A stretch of 64,000 nt of DNA, from positions 62,001 to 126,000 of the forward strand of contig NZ_JAUNVZ010000003.1 in NCBI RefSeq assembly GCF_030540545.1. Direction: 5' to 3'. Origin of the DNA: Rothia sp. (in: high G+C Gram-positive bacteria). GTDB taxonomy: Bacteria; Actinomycetota; Actinomycetes; Actinomycetales; Micrococcaceae. Shown here piece after piece: positions 63,951-64,000 of the stretch (position 1 is the stretch's first letter; every line of letters begins with the position of its first letter). The notes beneath the pieces were generated by a model, which was given only the letters and a program-made list of their open reading frames with translations, was not told where the DNA came from and ran no database searches. The translations under genes were made by a program, and so were the position numbers.

Positions 63951-64000
63951 TGACCAAAGAACTGAAGGTCACGACGACCGACATCCCGGGTTTGCTCATT
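63950..64000 (+). CDS. rmlC: dTDP-4-dehydrorhamnose epimerase N-terminus (partial)
   Basis: Only 17 residues are visible before the right edge: MTKELKVTTTDIPGLLI. The VTTTDIPGLLI strand is the usual start of RmlC (T-x-IPGL). It overlaps the rmlB stop in TAATGA, as expected for the rml order. It could also be an RmlC-RmlD fusion, which occurs in this bacterial group, and the window cannot tell. Confidence 0.75.

Overview
The window looks like chromosomal DNA of a high-GC Gram-positive bacterium. The evidence is a GC content near 60 %, frequent GTG starts, and actinobacterial gene orders: purN-purH, sdhCDAB beside a mannose-1-phosphate guanylyltransferase and an M20 amidohydrolase, mazG-eno-ftsB-DUF501-ppx, and tRNA-Gln-glmU-prs. 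My best guess is a Micrococcaceae member, most likely Rothia. That is recognition from gene order and protein sequence, not a database result. I see no insertion sequence, prophage, CRISPR array or rRNA.

Layout. 1-9.7 kb holds housekeeping genes: a partial P/Q-rich protein, purN, purH, a TetR regulator, glyA, folD, a GntR/HutC regulator, then xth-trpS-2H phosphoesterase as an operon. 9.7-17.9 kb holds an AztD-like zinc lipoprotein, GDP-mannose synthesis, succinate dehydrogenase sdhCDAB and an M20 amidohydrolase. 17.9-27.3 kb holds a 929-residue acidic protein of unknown function, mazG, eno, a divisome protein, a DUF501 protein, ppx and a membrane-anchored subtilase. 27.3-34.3 kb holds ndh, a tRNA with a UAA anticodon but no long variable arm, a HAD phosphatase, a Bax-inhibitor-1-like protein, an AI-2E family protein and ilvA. 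34.3-43.4 kb holds a structured gene-free stretch, a Tat-type secreted protein, an AT-richer glycosyltransferase, a second glycosyltransferase, an ABC-F ATPase, tRNA-Gln, glmU and prs.

43.5-64 kb is one large surface-polysaccharide locus. Thirteen plus-strand genes encode a PglK-like ABC flippase, glycosyltransferases of several folds, a CMP-nonulosonate module (NeuA-like cytidylyltransferase, a CBS-NeuB-SAF-TIM-barrel fusion and a candidate sialyltransferase-like enzyme), an acyltransferase and a Wzy/O-antigen-ligase-like polymerase. They face a minus-strand block of rmlA, a Wzz/BY-kinase chain-length regulator, a nucleotidyltransferase-fold protein and a PqqD-like protein. rmlB and the start of rmlC run off the right edge. 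GlmU (UDP-GlcNAc), the GDP-mannose enzyme and the rml genes could supply sugar donors for this locus.

The most interesting items are the multi-domain nonulosonate synthase and its neighbours, the PqqD/nucleotidyltransferase pair inside a polysaccharide locus, the short-arm UAA tRNA, a palindromic operator candidate over the glyA -10, and a gene-free structured region between two terminators at about 34.36-34.57 kb.
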